Source: Euonymus europaeus (taxonomy: Eukaryota; Streptophyta; Magnoliopsida; Celastrales; Celastraceae). Taken from it: a stretch of DNA of 64,000 nt. This document shows, in pieces, positions 22,814 through 37,800 of this stretch (its first letter is position 1; every line of letters starts with the position of its first letter). The notes below the pieces were generated by a model. The model did not search any database. It was given only the letters and a program-made list of their open reading frames with translations, and had not been told where the DNA came from. Where the stretch lies: positions 9,260,501-9,324,500 of the forward strand of contig OY756967.1 in assembly GCA_963580455.1 (NCBI GenBank). The letters run 5' to 3'. The position numbers and the translations under genes are program-made.

Positions 22814-24627
22814 TGTAACACCCCATCCCATCATTTTCCCGAATTGATAGGTTCTTGTGTAGAGTGTCACCTTTCAACATTCTTACCCAACTAAAACAAA
22901 CCATCTCACTACGCAATAATATCAACTTATGTAAAGCTCTTAATATGTTAAAGATAATCACAATCAGTAAACCCTCATTAAAATTCTTCAACAACTTATC
23001 AAAAACAACTTAACAACTACCATGGTTTATACTCCAATTTATTCTTAGCATAAATAATAAAATCATACTGTCTTTTGATCACTTAGTTAACCACTCAGTC
23101 CTCTACTATCAATTTCCGTCCCCTTTGTCCACATGAGCGTCATTTCAAGGATCTGCTGCAGCACCATCAACCAGCAAATCTGCATAATCCTTGTATAGAT
23201 CATTACCTGCACCACGGAATATCATGAGCCAACGCCCAGCAAGTAATTTTTCATACAGTTATGCAACATGATATATGCACCTTAAAACCCATAGTGTTTT
23301 CCGTGTTCCTTTCATAAAAATCAATTTTTCATATTTGGGCCCGAGATCATAATATACCGCTATAGAGCAACCGGTCGGGATTTTTCCTCTTTTTGTATCG
23401 CAAGGATACCCTTTCAATAAATACCTCAACCTTCGACCTTTTCAGTATACCCCCTCTGTAGCAGCGATATTTGATTTCTAAAAACTTTTTCCGTTTTCAT
23501 TCATTCTTTCATCTATGCATATGTATGTATGTTATGGATGACAATTAATTCATATTTACATACTCAATCAACACTCAATACAATAACTATTCACCCAAAA
23601 GCATATACTTACATCTTTGACGTCATATAATCAATTATTGCATTACAGCACCTCATCACAATATTCACTTACACAATCATAAAACAACACAGTATTCCGT
23701 GACACAGGTGTAAAATTACTTACCTTAGTATACCCTCGTAATTCCAACAATTATTGCTCAGCGAGTGTCCCTGAAATTCATCGTAGTATTCATCCCCATT
23801 AATATTTTATTTACTGATTAAATTACCAATTTTTTATTAACTAATTAACCTAGGTAAATTAAAAAAAACAGAACACCCGAAATCATCCGGACAGGTCAAA
23901 GTCAACCGGGTTGACTGACCTGCCGGATTCCCCAACACGGGTCGCCAGACCCGGCGGCACTGAAACCGGGTCACCACCCAAACGGGGGCGGTGGAACCCA
24001 CGGATGGCTGGGGTTTGTAGCCGGTGGACCGACAAGTCTATAGGTGTCACCCACTACCTGAGTCGACGTCGAGAGAAGGCGGAATCAGGCGTAGAAGCTG
24101 CGGCGGCCGCTACCTTCCGTGCGTCGATTCGTGGCGGTCCTTCACCCTCTCCGTCCGAAACCGGTATCAACCACTTCGTCTCCTCGAGCTCTACCCCTTG
24201 ACGCTAAGATCGCCGGAAGATTCCACCGGAAAAGCTCACCGAACCTCCCGTCGCCGCCCTCTGTCTTCCACACTGTTACCCGGTCCCTGCTGCCTAGGGT
24301 TTCGTGCCCCCTATTTATTTTATTACTTTCTCACTTCTTTTGGACCTCTTTACCCCTAAGTTATCTGGTTTATTACCTATTAATCTCAACCCTAATGTTA
24401 ATCATCAAATATTGTTAAATTCGTACTGCATTATTTGTTATTTTACTATTATCATTATCTTTTTATTTTTCACTTCTAACCAATTCTGTAACCCTAATTC
24501 TTATTCGTTTCCCGTATATTTTGTCGCATTAATAAAACTCAATTAAATGATATATATAAAATAATCTCTCTCACCGTTCTATCAATTTATACCATTCCCT
24601 AAGCCATCTACGAACTTGGGTGTTACA
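22814..24627 (-). mobile_element. Solo LTR, family 2 (1814 bp)
   Basis: The ends are TGTAACACCC and GGGTGTTACA, a perfect 10-bp terminal inverted repeat with TG...CA ends. It is flanked by the target duplication CAATA (22809-22813 and 24628-24632). There is no internal coding region, so it is a solo LTR left by LTR-LTR recombination. Minus orientation is inferred: read from 24627 leftward, the order 'aggggtaaa', 'ggttgactttg' and a 'tttcaggg' step parallels the order in the chromovirus LTR. Open frames inside (for example 23911-24201) are in GC-richer LTR sequence and match nothing I recognise. Its sequence is not closely similar to the other three solo LTRs. Confidence 0.88.
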
Positions 24628-27600
24628 CAATAGGCTTCCGAGATTGTTTTAGTGCCAAAAGATGAACTTTGATTCTAAATTGGTCAAAACATTTGAAAGA
24701 ACTTCCATGGAAAGAGTTGAGCATTTCCGAACCCTCGAGGTTCATAATTCCACACTTATTATTGTCATTTCATGTCTAATTTTACGAGAATATGCTCCTT
24801 AAGTTGTTTCGTTTCAAAAGACGAACTTTCATTCCAAATTAGAGAAAACTTTTAAAGGATCCTCCATGGAGAGAGTCGAGCATTTCCGAACCCTCAAAGT
24901 TTATCTTTGCACACGTTTTAATATTTTTTTTATGACTAATTTTAAGAGAATAGGCTCCTTAGATTGTTTCATTGCCAAAATATTAACTTTCAATCCAGAT
25001 TGGATAAAACTTTAAAAGATCCTCGATGGAGAGAGTTGAACATTAACGAACCCGCGAGGTTCATTATTATTGCACACTTTTTATTGTTATTTTATGTCTA
25101 ATTTTACGAGAATAGGCTCCTTATATTTTTTCATTGCAAAAGACGAACTTTCATTCCAAATTAGAGAAAACATTTTAAAGAACCTTCGTGGAGAGAGTTG
25201 AGCTATTTCGAACCGTCAAAGTTGATCGGTATACACTTTTTATTGTTATTTTATGTCTAATTTTAAGAGAATAAGCTCCTTAGACTGTTTTTTTGCCAAG
25301 AGATGAACTTTTATTCCTAATTGGGAGAAACCTTTAAAACATCCTTCATGGAGAGAGTTGAGCAATTCCAAACCCTCGAAGTTCATCATTGCACGCCTTT
25401 TATTGTTATTTTACGTCTAATTTTAAGAGAATAGGCTTCCTAGATTGTTTTAGTGCCAAAACATGAGCTTTCATTCCAAATTGTTGAAAACCTTTATAAG
25501 ATCCTCTACAAAGGGAGTTGAGAATTTTCGAACCCTCGAAGTTCGTCATTGCACACTTTTTATTGTTATTTTAAGTCCAATTTTACGAGAATACGCACCT
25601 TAATTTGTTTCAATGCAAAGGACAAACATTCATTCCAAATTAGAGAAAACCTTTTAAAAAACCTTCATGGAGAGAGTTGAACTATTTCGAACGGTCAAAG
25701 TTGATCGGTATATACTTTTTATTGTTATTTTATCTCTAATTTTAAGAGAATAGGCTCCTCAGATTGTTTTCCTTCTAAAAGATGAACTTTCAATCCAGAT
25801 TTGATAAAACCTTTAAAAGATCCTCGAAGGAGAGAGTTGAGCATTAACGAACCCGCGAGGTTCATTATTTTTGCACACTTTTTATTGTTATTTTATGTCT
25901 AATTTTAAGAGAATAGGCTCCTTAGACTGTTTTTTTGCCAAGAGATGAACTTTTATTCCTAATTGGGAGAAACCTTTAAAACATCCTTCATGGAGAGAGT
26001 TGAGCAAATCCAAACCCTCGAAGTTTATCATTGCACGCCTTTTATTGTTATTTTATGTCTAATTTTAAGAGAATAGGCTTCCTAGATTGTTTTGGTGCCA
26101 AAACATGAGCTTTCATTCCAAATTGGTCAAAACCTTTAAAAGATCCTCCATAAAGACACTTGAGCATTTTCGAACATTCGGAGTTCGTCATTCCACACTT
26201 TTTATTGTTATATTAAGTCTAATTTTACGATAATACGCTCTTAAATTATATTCCGTTGCAAAAGAAGAATTTTCATTCAAAATTAGAGAAAACCCTTAAC
26301 AGAACCTTCAAGGAGAGAGTTCAGCTATTTCGAATGGTCAAAGTTGATCAGTATACACTTTTTATTGTTATTTTATGTCTAATTTTAAGAGAATAGACTA
26401 CGTAGATTGTTGTTTTCTTGCCAAAAGATGACCTTTTATTCCAAATTGGACGAAACCTTTAAAACATCCTTCACGGAGAGAGTTGATAAATTCCGAACCC
26501 TCGATGTTCATCATTGCACACCTTTTATTGTTATTTCGTGTCTAATTTTAAGAGAATAGGCTTCCTAGATTGTTTTGGTGCCAAAACATGAGCTTTCATT
26601 CCAAATTGGTGAAAACCTTTAAAAGATCCTCTACAAAGGGAGTTGAGCATTTTCGAACCCTCGAAGTTCGTCATTGCACATTTTTTATTGTTATTTTAAG
26701 TCCAATTTTACGAGAATACGCTCCTTAATTTGTTTCATTGCAAAGGACGAACATTCATTCCAAATTAGAGAAAACCTTTTAAAAAACATTCATGGAGAGA
26801 GTTGAACTATTTCGAACGGTCAAAGTTGATCGGTATACACTTTTTATTGTTATTTTATCTCTAATTTTAAGAGAATAGGCTCCTCAGATTGTTTTCTTTC
26901 TAAAAGATGAACTTTTATTTCAAATTGGACAAAACCTTCAAAACATCCTTCATGGAGAGAGTTGAGCATTTTCGAACCCTCGAAGTTCATCATTGCACAC
27001 TTTTTATTGTTATTTTATGTCTAATTTTAAAACAATAGGCTTCCCAGATTGTTTTAGTGCCAAAAGATGAACTTTGAATCTAAATTGGTCAAAACATATG
27101 AAAGATCCTCCATGGAAAGAGTTGAGCATTTCCGAACCCTCGAGGTTCATAATTCCACACTTATTATTGTCATTTTATGTCTAATTTTACGAGAATAGGC
27201 TCCTTAAGTTTTTTCGTTTCGAAAGACGAACTTTCATTCCAAATTAGAGAAAACTTTTAAAGGATCTTCCATGGAGAGAGTCGAGCATTTCCAAACCCTC
27301 AAAGTTTATCTTTGCACACGTTTTATTATTATTTTTTATGACTAATTTTAAGAGCATAGGCTCCTTAGATTGTTTCATTGCCAAAAGATTAACTTTTAAT
27401 CCAGATTGGATAAAACCTTTAAAAGATCCTCGAAGGAGAGAGTTGAGCATTAACGAACTCGCGAGGTTCATTATTATTGCACACTTTTTATTGTTATTTT
27501 ATGTCTAATTTTACGAAAATAGGCTCCTTATATTGTTTCGTTGCAAAAGACGAACTTTCATTCCAAATTAGAGAAAACCTTTTAAAGAACCTTCATGGAG

Positions 27601-29570
27601 AGAGTTGAGCTATTTCGAACCGTCAAAGTTGATCGGTATACACTTTTTATTGTTATTTTATGTCTAATTTTAAGAGAAGAGGCTCCTTAGACTGTTTTTT
27701 TGCCAAGAGATGAACTTTTATTCCTAATTGGGAGAAACCTTTGAAACATCCTTCATGGAGAGAGTTGAGCAATTCCAAACCCTCGAAGTTCATCATTGCA
27801 CGCCTTTTATTGTTATTTTATGTCTAATTTTAAGAGAATAGGCTTCCTAGATTGTTCTGGTGCCAAAACATGAGCTTTCATTCCAAATTAGTCAAAACCT
27901 TTAAAAGATCCTCCATAAAGACAGTTGAGCATTTTCGAACCCTCGGAGTTCGTTATTCCAGACTTTTTATTGTTATATTAAGTCTAATTTTACGAGAATA
28001 CGCTCTTAAATTATATTCCGTAGCAAAAGATGAATTTTCTCTCAAAATTAGAGAAAACCCTTAACAGAACCTTCAAGGAGAGAGTTGAGCTATTTCGAAC
28101 GGTCAAAGTTTATCAGTATACACTTTTTATTGTTATTTTATGTCTAAATTTAAAAGAATAGGCTACGTAGATTGTTGTTTTCTTGCCAAAAGATGAACTT
28201 TTATTCCAAATTGGACGAAACCTTTAAAACATCCTTCATGGAGAGAGTTAATAAATTCCGAACCCTCGATGTTCATCATTGCACACCTTTTATTGTTATT
28301 TCGTGTCTAATTTTAAGAGAATAGGCTTCCTAGATTGTTTTGCTGCCAAAACATGAGCTTTCATTCCAAATTGGTGAAAACCTTTAAAAGATCCTCTACA
28401 AAGGGAGTTGAGCATTTTCGAACACTCGAAGTTCGTCATTGCACACTTTTTTTTGTTATTTGAAGTCCAATTTTACGAGAATACGCTCCTTAATTTGTTT
28501 CATTGCAAAGGACAAACATTCATTCCAAATTAGAGAAAACCTTTTAAAAAACCTTCATGGAGAGAGTTGAACTATTTCGAACGGTCAAAGTTGATCGGTA
28601 TACAATTTTTATTGTTATTTTATCTCTAATTTTAAGAGAATAGGCTCCTCAGATTGTTTTCTTTCTAAAAGATGAACTTTTATTTCAAATTGGACGAAAC
28701 CTTCAAAACATCCTTCATGGAGAGAGTTGAGCATTTTCGAACCCTCGAAGTTCATCATTGCACACTTTTTATTTTTATTTTATGTCTAATTTTAAGACAA
28801 TAGGCTTCCCAGATTGTTTTAGTGCCAAAAGATGAACTTTGATTCTAAATTGGTCAAAACATTTGAAAGATCCTCCATGAAAAGAGTTGAGCATTTCCGA
28901 ACCCTCGAGGTTCATAACCCCACACTTATTATTGTCATTTTATGTCTAATTTTACGAGAATAGGCTCCTTAAGTTGTTTCGTTTGCAAAGCATGAATTTT
29001 CATTCCAAATTAGAGAAAACTTTTAAAGGATCCTCCATGGAGAGAGTCGAGCATTTTCAAACCCTCAAAGTTTATCTTTGCACGCGTTTTATTATTTTTT
29101 TATGTCTAATTTTAAGAGAATAGGCTCCTTAGATTGTTTCATTGCCAAAAGATTAACTTTCAATCCAGATTGCATAAAACCTTTAAAAGATCCTCGAAGG
29201 AGAGAGTTGAGCAATAACGAACCCGCGAGGTTCATTATTATTGCACACTTTTTATTGTTATTTTATGTCTAATTTTACGAGAATAGGCTCCTTATATTGT
29301 TTCGTTGCAAAAGACGAACTTTCATTCCAAATTAGAGAAAACCTTTTAAAGAACCTTCATGGAGAGAGTTGAGCTATTTCGAACCATCAAAGTTGATCGG
29401 TATACCCTTTTTATTGTTATTTTATGTCTAATTTTAAGAGAATAGGCTCCTTAGACTGTTTTTTTGCCAAGAGATGAACTTTTATTCCTAATTGGGAGAA
29501 ACCTTTAAAACATCCTTCATGGAGAGAGTTGAGCAATTCCAAACCCTCGAAGTTGATCATTGCACGCCTT

Positions 29571-31811
29571 TTATTGTTATTTTATGTCTATTTTTAAGAG
29601 AATAGGCTTCCTAGATTGTTCTGGTGCCAAAACATGAGGTTTCATTCCAAATTGGTCAAAACCTTTTAAAGATCCTCCATAAAGACAGTTGAGCATTTTC
29701 GAACCCTCGGAGTTCGTCATTCCACACTTTTTATTGTTAAATTAAGTCTAATTTTACGAGAATACGCTCTTAAATTATATTCTGTTGCAAAAGATGAATT
29801 TTTTCTCAAAATTAGAGAAAACCCTTAACAGAACCTTCAAGGAGAGAGTTGAGCTATTTCGAACGGTCAAAGTTGATCAGTATAAACTTTTTATTGTTAT
29901 TTTATGTCTAATTTTAAAAGAATAGGCTACGTAGATCGTTGTTTTCTTGCCAAAAGATGAACTTTTATTCCAAATTGGACGAAACCTTTAAAACATCCTT
30001 CATGGAGAGAGTTGATAAATTCCGAACCCTCAATGTTCATCATTGCAGACCTTTTTATTGTTATTTCGTGTCAAATTTTAAGTGAATAGGCTTCCTAGAT
30101 TGTTTTGTTGGCAAAAGATGAGCTTTCATTCCAAATTGGTGAAAACCTTTAAAAGATCCTCTACAAAGGGAGTTGAGCATTTTCGAACACTCGAAGTTCA
30201 TCATTGCACATTTTTTATTGTTATTTGAAGTCCAATTTTACGAGAATACGCTCCTTTATTTGTTTCATTGCAAAGGACAAACATTCATTCCAAATTAGAG
30301 AAAATCTTTTAAAAAACCTTCATGGAGAGAGTTGAACTATTTCGAACGGTCAAAGTTGATCGGTATACAATTTTTATTGTTATTTTATCTCTAATTTTAG
30401 GAGAATAGGCTCCTCAGATTGTTTTCTTTCTAAAAGATGAACTTTTATTTCAAATTGGACGAAACCTTCAAAACATCCTTCATGGAGAGAGTTGAGCATT
30501 TTCGAACCCTCGAAGTTCATCATTGCACACTTTTTATTGTTATTTTATGTCTAATTTTAAGACAATAGGCTTCCCAGATTGTTTTAGTGCCAAAAGATGA
30601 ACTTTGATTCTAAATTGGTCAAAACATTTGAAAGATCCTCCATGGAAAGAGTTGAGCATTTCCGAACCCTCGAGGTTCATAATTCCACACTTATTATTGT
30701 CATTTTATGTCTAATTTTACGAGAATAGGCTCCTTAAGTTGTTTCATTTCAAAAGACGAACTTTCATTCCAAATTAGAGAAAACTTTTAAAGGATCCTCC
30801 ATGGAGGGAGTCAAGCATTTCTGAACCCTCAAAGTTTATCTTTGCACACGTTTTTTTTTTATGTCTAATTTTAAGAGAATAGGGTCCTTAGATTGTTTCA
30901 TTGCCAAAAGCTTAACTTTCAATCCAGATAGGATAAAACCTTTAAAAGATCCTCGAAGGAGAGAGTTGAACATTAACGAACCCGCGAGGTTCATTATTAT
31001 TGCACACTTTTTATTGTTATTTTATGTCTAATTTTAAGACAATAGGCTTCCCAGATTGTTTTAGTGCCAAAAGATGAACTTTGATTCTAAATTGGTCAAA
31101 ACATTTGAAAGATCCTCCATGGAAAGAGTTGAGAATTTCCGAACCCTCGAGGTTCATAAATCCACACTTATTATTTTCATTTAATGTCTAATTTTACGAG
31201 AATAGGCTCCCTAAGTTGTTTCGTTTCAAAAGACGAACTTTCATTCCAAATTAGAGAACTTTTAAAGGATCCTCCATGGAGAGAGTCGAGCATTTCCGAA
31301 CCCACAAAGTTTATCTTTGCACACGCTTTATTATTTTTTTTTATGTCTAATTTTAAGATAATAGGCTCCTTAGATTGTTTCATTGCCAAAAGATTAACTT
31401 TCAATCCAGATTGGATAAAACCTTTAAAAGATCCTCGAAGGAGAGAGTTGAGCATTAACGAACCCACGAGGTTCATTATTATTGCACACTTTTTATTGTT
31501 ATTTTATGTCTAATTTTACGAGAATAGGCTCCTTATATTGTTTCGTTGCAAAAGACGAACTTTCATTCCAAATTAGAGAAAACCTTTTAAAGAAACTTCA
31601 TGGAGTGAGTTGAGCTATTTCAAAACGTCAAAGTTGATCGATATGCACTTTTTATTGTTATTTTATTTCTAATTTTAAGAGAATAGGCTCCTTAGACTGT
31701 TTTTTTGCCAAGAGATGAACTTTTATTCCTAATTGGGAGAAACCTTTAAAACATCATTCATGGAGAGAGTTAAGGAATTCCAAACCCTCGAAGTTCATCA
31801 TTGCACGCCTT
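29571..31811. repeat. 14-mer HOR variant (GHI trimer doubled)
   Basis: Order A B C D E F G H I G H I J K, 2241 bp. The second G begins near 31015 directly after I. The duplicated block is exactly a G-H-I trimer, which supports the trimer as the natural exchange unit. Confidence 0.88.
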
Positions 31812-34800
31812 TTATTGTTATTTTATGTCTAATTTTAAGAAAATAGGCTTCCTAGATTGTTCTGGTGCCAAAACATGAGCTTTCATTCCAAATTGGTCAA
31901 AACCTTTAAAAGATCCTCCATAAAGACAGTTGAGCATTTTCAAACCCTCGGAATTAGTCATTCCACACTTTTTATTGTTATATTAAATCTAATTTTACGA
32001 GAATACGCCCTTAAATTATATTCCATTGCAAAAGATGAATTTTCTCCAAAATTAGAGGAAACCCTTAACAGAACCTTCAAGGAGAGAGTTGAGCTATTTC
32101 GAACGGTCAAAGTTGATCAATATACACTTTTTATTGTTATTTTATGTCTAATTTTAAACGAATAGGCTACGTAGATCGTTATTTTCTTGCCAAGAGATGA
32201 ACTTTTATTCCAAATTGGACGAAACCTTTAAAACATCCTTCATGGAGAGAGTTGAGCAATTCCAAACCCTCGAAGTTCATCATTGCACGCCTGTTATTGT
32301 TATTTTATGTCTAATTTTAAGAGAATAGGATTCCTAGATTGTTCTGGTGCCAAAACATGAGCTTTCATTCCAAATTGGTCAAAACCTTTAAAAGATCCTC
32401 CAGAAAGACAGTTGATCATTTTCGAACCCTCGGACTTCGTCATTCGACACTTTTTATTGTTATATTAAGTCTAATTTTATGAGAATACGCTCTTAATTTA
32501 TATTCCGTTGCAAAAGTTGAATTTTCATTCAAAATTAGAGAAAACCTTTAACAGAACCTTCAAGGAGAGAGTTGAGCTATTTCGAACGGTCAAAGTTGAT
32601 CAATATACACTTTTTATTGTTATTTTATGTCTAATTTTAAAAGAATAGGCTACGTAGGTTGTTGTTTTCTTGCCAAAAGATGAACTTTTATTCCAAATTG
32701 GACGAAACCTTTAAAATATCCTTCATGGAGAGAGTTGATAAAGTCCGAACCCTCGATGTTCATCATTGCACACCTTTTATTGTTATTTCGTGTCTAATTT
32801 TAAGAGAATGGGCTTCGTAGATTGTTTTGGTGCCAAAACATGAGCTTTCATTCCAAATTGGTGAAAACCTTTAAAAGATCCTCTACAAAGGGAGTTGAGC
32901 ATTTTCGAACCCTCGAAGTTCGTCATTGCACATTTTTTATTGTTATTTTAAGTCCAATTTTACGAGAATACGATCCTTAATTTGTTTCATTGCAAAGGAC
33001 GAACATTCATTCCAAATTAGAGAAAACCTTTTAAAAAACCTTCATAGAGAGAGTTGAACTATTTCGAACGGTCAAAGTAGATCGGTATACACTTTTTATT
33101 GTTATTTTATCTCTAATTTTAAGAGAATAGGCTCCTCAGATTGTTTTCTTTCTAAAAGATGAACTTTTATTTCAAATTGGACGAAACCTTCAAAACATCC
33201 TTCATGGAGAGAGTTGAGCATTTTCGAACCCTCGAAGTTCATACACTTTTTATTGTTATTTTATGTCTAATTTTAAGACAATAGGCTTCCCAGATTGTTT
33301 TAGTGCCAAAAGATGAACTTTGATTCTAAATTGGTCAAAACATTTGAAAGATCCTCCATGGAAAGAGTTGAGCATTTCCGAACCCTCGAGGTTCATAATT
33401 CCACACTTATTATTGTCATTTTATGTCAAATTTTACGAGAATAGGCTCCTTAAGTTGTTTCATTTCAAAAGACGAACTTTCATTCCAAATTAGAGAAAAC
33501 TTTTAAAGGATCCTCTATGGAGAGAGTCGAGCATTTCCGAACCCTCAAAGTTTATCTTTGCACACATTTTTTTTTTATGTCTAATTTTAAGAGAATAGGC
33601 TCCTTAGATTGTTTCATTGCCAAAAGCTTAACTTTCAATCCAGATTGGATAAAACCTTTAAAACATCCTCGAAGGAGAGAGTTGAACATTAACGAACCCG
33701 CGAGGTTCATTATTATTGCACACTTTTTATTGTTATTTTATGTCTAATTTTAAGACAATAGGCTTCCCAGATTGTTTTAGTGCCAAAAGATGAACTTTGA
33801 TTCTAAATTGGTCAAAACATTTGAAAGATCCTCCATGGAAAGAGTTGAGCATTTCCGAACCCTCGAGGTTCATAATTCCACACTTATTATTTTCATTTAA
33901 TGTCAAATTTTACGAGAATAGGCTCCCAAAGTTATTTCGTTTCAAAAGACGAACTTTCATTACAAATTAGAGAACTTTTGAAGGATCCTCCGTGGAGAGA
34001 GTCGAGCATTTCCAAACCCTCAAAGTTTATCTTTGCACACGTTTTATTATTTTTTTTTATGTCTAATTTTAAGAGAATAGGCTCCTTAGATTGTTTCATT
34101 GTCAAAAGATTAACTTTCAATCTAGATTGGATAAAACCTTTAAAAGATCCTCGAAGGAGAGAGTTGAGCATTAACGAACCCGCGAGGTTCATTATTATTG
34201 CACACTTTTTATTGTTATTTTATGTCTAATTTTACGAGAATAGGCTCCTTATATTGTTTCGTTGCAAAAGACGAACTTTCATTCCAAATTAGAGAAAACC
34301 TTTTAAAGAACCTTCATGGAGAGAGTTGAGCTATTTCGAACCGTCAAAGTTGATCGGTATACACTTTTTATTGTTATTTTATGTCTAATTTTAAGAGAAT
34401 AGGCTCCTTAGACTGCTTGTTGCCAAGAGATGAACTTTTATTCCTAATTGGGAGAAACCTTTAAAACATCCTTCATGGAGAGAGTTGAGCAATTCCAAAC
34501 CCTCGAAGTTCATTATTGCACGCCTTTTATTGTTATTTTATGTCTAATTTTAAGAGAATAGGCTTCCTAGATTGTTCTGGTGCCAAAACATGAGCTTTCA
34601 TTCCAAATTGGTCAAAACCTTTAAAATATCCTCCATAAAGACAGTTGAGCATTTTCGAACCCTCGGAGTTCGTCATTCCACACTTTTTATTGTTATATTA
34701 AGTCTAATTTTACGAGAATACGCTCTTAAATTATATTCCGTTGCAAAAGATGAATTTTCTCTCAAAATTAGAGAAAACCCTTAACAGAACCTTCAAGGAG

Positions 34801-37800
34801 AGAGTTGAGCTATTTCGAACGGTCAAAGTTGATAAGTATACACTTTTTATTGTTATTTTATGTCTAATTTTAAAAGAATAGTCTACGTAGATCGTTGTTT
34901 TCTTGCCAAAAGATGAACTTTTATTCCAAATTGGACGAAACCTTTAAAACATCCTTCATGGAGAGAGTTGAGCAATTCCAAACCCTCGAAGTTCATCATT
35001 GCACGCCTTTTATTGTTATTTTATGTCTAATTTTAAAAGAATAGGATTCCTAGATTGTTCTGGTGCCAAAACATGAACTTTCATTCCAAATTGGTCAAAA
35101 CCTTTAAAAGATCCTCCAGAAAGATAGTTGAGCATTTTCGAACCCTCGAACTTCGTCAATCCACACTTTTTATTGTTATATTAACTCTAATTTGACGAGA
35201 ATACGCTCTCAAATTATATTCCGTTGCAAAAGTTGAATTTTCATTTAAAATTAGAGAAAACCTTTAACAGAACCTTCAAAAAGAGAGTTGAGCTATTTCG
35301 AACGGTCAAAGTTGATCAGTATACACTTTTTATTTTTAGTTTATGTCTAATTTTAAAAGAATAGGCTACGTAGATTGTTGTTTTCTTGCCAAAAGATGAA
35401 CTTTTATTCCAAATTGAACGAAACCTTTAAAACATCCTTCATGGAGAGAGTTGATAATGTCCGAACCCTCGATGTTCATCATTGCACACCTTTTATTATT
35501 ATTTCGTGTCTAATTTTAAGAGAATAGGCTTCCTAGATTGTTTTGGTGCCAAAACATGAGCTTTCATTCCAAATTGGTGAAAACCTTTAAAAGATCCTCT
35601 ACAAAGGGAGTTGAGCATTTTTGAACCCTCGAAGTTCGTCATTGCACACTTTTTATTGTTATTTTAAGTCCAATTTTACGAGAATACGCTCCTTAATTTG
35701 TTTCATTGCAAAGGACGAACATTCATTCCAAATTAGAGAAAACCTTTTAAAAAACCTTCATGGAGAGAGTTGAACTATTTCGTACGGTCAAAGTTAATCG
35801 GTATACATTTTTTATTGGTATTTTATCTCTAATTTTAAGAGAATAGGCTCCTCAGATTGTTTTCTTTCTAAAAGATGAACTTTTATTTCAAATTGGACGA
35901 AACCTTCAAAACATCCTTCATGGAAAGAGTTGAGCATTTTCGAACCCTCGAAGTTCATCATTGCACACTTTTTATTGTTATTTTATGTCTAATTTTAAGA
36001 CAATAGGCTTCCCAGATTGTTTTAGTGCCAAAAGATGAACTTTGATTCTAAATTGGTCAAAACATTTGAAAGATCCTCCATGGAAAGAGTTGAGCATTTC
36101 CGAACCCTCGAGGTTCATAATTCCACACTTATTATTGTCATTTTATGTCTAATTTTACGAGAATAGGCTCCTTAAGTTGTTTCATTTCAAAAGACGAACT
36201 TTCATTCCAAATTAGAGAAAACTTTTAAAGGATCCTCTATGGAGAGAGTCGAGCATTTCCGAACCCTCAAAGTTTATCTTTGCACACATTTTTTTTTTAT
36301 GTCTAATTTTAAAAGAATAGGCTCCTTAGATTGTTTCGTTGCCAAAAGCTTAACTTTCAATCCAGATTGGATAAAACCTTTAAAACATCATCGAAGGAGA
36401 GAGTTGAACATTAACGAACCTGCGAGGTTCATTATTATTGCACACTTTTTATTGTTATTTTATGTCTAATTTTAAGACAATAGGCTTCCCAGATTGTTTT
36501 AGTGCCAAAAGATGAACTTTGATTCTAAATTGGTCAAAACATTTGAAAGATCCTCCGTGGAAAGAGTTGAGCATTTCCGAACCCTCGAGGTTCGTAATTC
36601 CACACTTATTATTGTCATTTAATGTCTAATTTTACGAGAATAGGCTTCCAAAGTTGTTTCGTTTCAAAAGACGAACTTTCATTACAAATTAGAGAACTTT
36701 TAAAGGATCCTCCATGGAGAGAGTCGAGCATTTCCAAACCCTCAAAGTTTAACTTTGCACACGTTTTTTTTTTATGTCTAATTTTAAAAGAATAGGCTCC
36801 TTAGATTGTTTCATTGCCAAAAGATTAACTTTCAATCCAGATTGGATAAAACCTTTAAAAGATCCTCGAAGGAGAGAGTTGAGCATTAACGAACCCGCGA
36901 GGTTCATTATTATTGCACACTTTTTATTGTTATTTTATGTCTAATTTTACGAGAATAGGCTCCTTATATTGTTTCGTTGCAAAAGACGAACTTTCATTCC
37001 AAATTAGAGAAAACCTTTTAAAGAACCTTCATGGAGAGAGTTGAGCTATTTCGAACCGTCAAAGTTGATCGGTATACAGTTTTTATTGTTATTTTATGTC
37101 TAATTTTAAGAGAATAGGCTCCTTAGACTGCTTGTTGCCAAGAGATGAACTTTTATTCCTAATTGGGAGAAACCTTTAAAACATCCTTCATGGAGAGAGT
37201 TGAGCAATTCCAAACCCTCGAAGTTCATTATTGCACGCCTTTTATTGTTATTTTATGTCTAATTTTAAGAGAATAGGCTTCCTAGATTGTTCTGGTGCCA
37301 AAACATGAGCTTTCATTCCAAATTGGTCAAAACCTTTAAAATATCCTCCATAAAGACAGTTGAGCATTTTCGAACCCTCGGAGTTCGTCATTCCACACTT
37401 TTTATTGTTATATTAAGTCTAATTTTACGAGAATACGCTCTTAAATTATATTCCGTTGCAAAAGATGAATTTTCTCTCAAAATTAGAGAAAACCCTTAAC
37501 AGAACCTTCAAGGAGAGAGTTGAGCTATTTCGAACGGTCAAAGTTGATAAGTATACACTTTTTATTGTTATTTTATGTCTAATTTTAAAAGAATAGTCTA
37601 CGTAGATCGTTGTTTTCTTGCCAAAAGATGAACTTTTATTCCAAATTGGACGAAACCTTTAAAACATCCTTCATGGAGAGAGTTGAGCAATTCCAAACCC
37701 TCGAAGTTCATCATTGCACGCCTTTTATTGTTATTTTATGTCTAATTTTAAAAGAATAGGATTCCTAGATTGTTCTGGTGCCAAAACATGAACTTTCATT

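Noticed and set aside
23911..24418. Overlapping open frames of about 80-111 codons in the GC-richer part of the solo LTR
   Set aside because: They overlap in three frames with low-complexity composition and no recognisable domain, so they are better explained by LTR composition.
22814..24627. DNA transposon, because of the perfect 10-bp terminal inverted repeat
   Set aside because: TG...CA ends, a 5-bp target duplication, length and internal order match a solo LTR. No transposase or subterminal repeats are visible.
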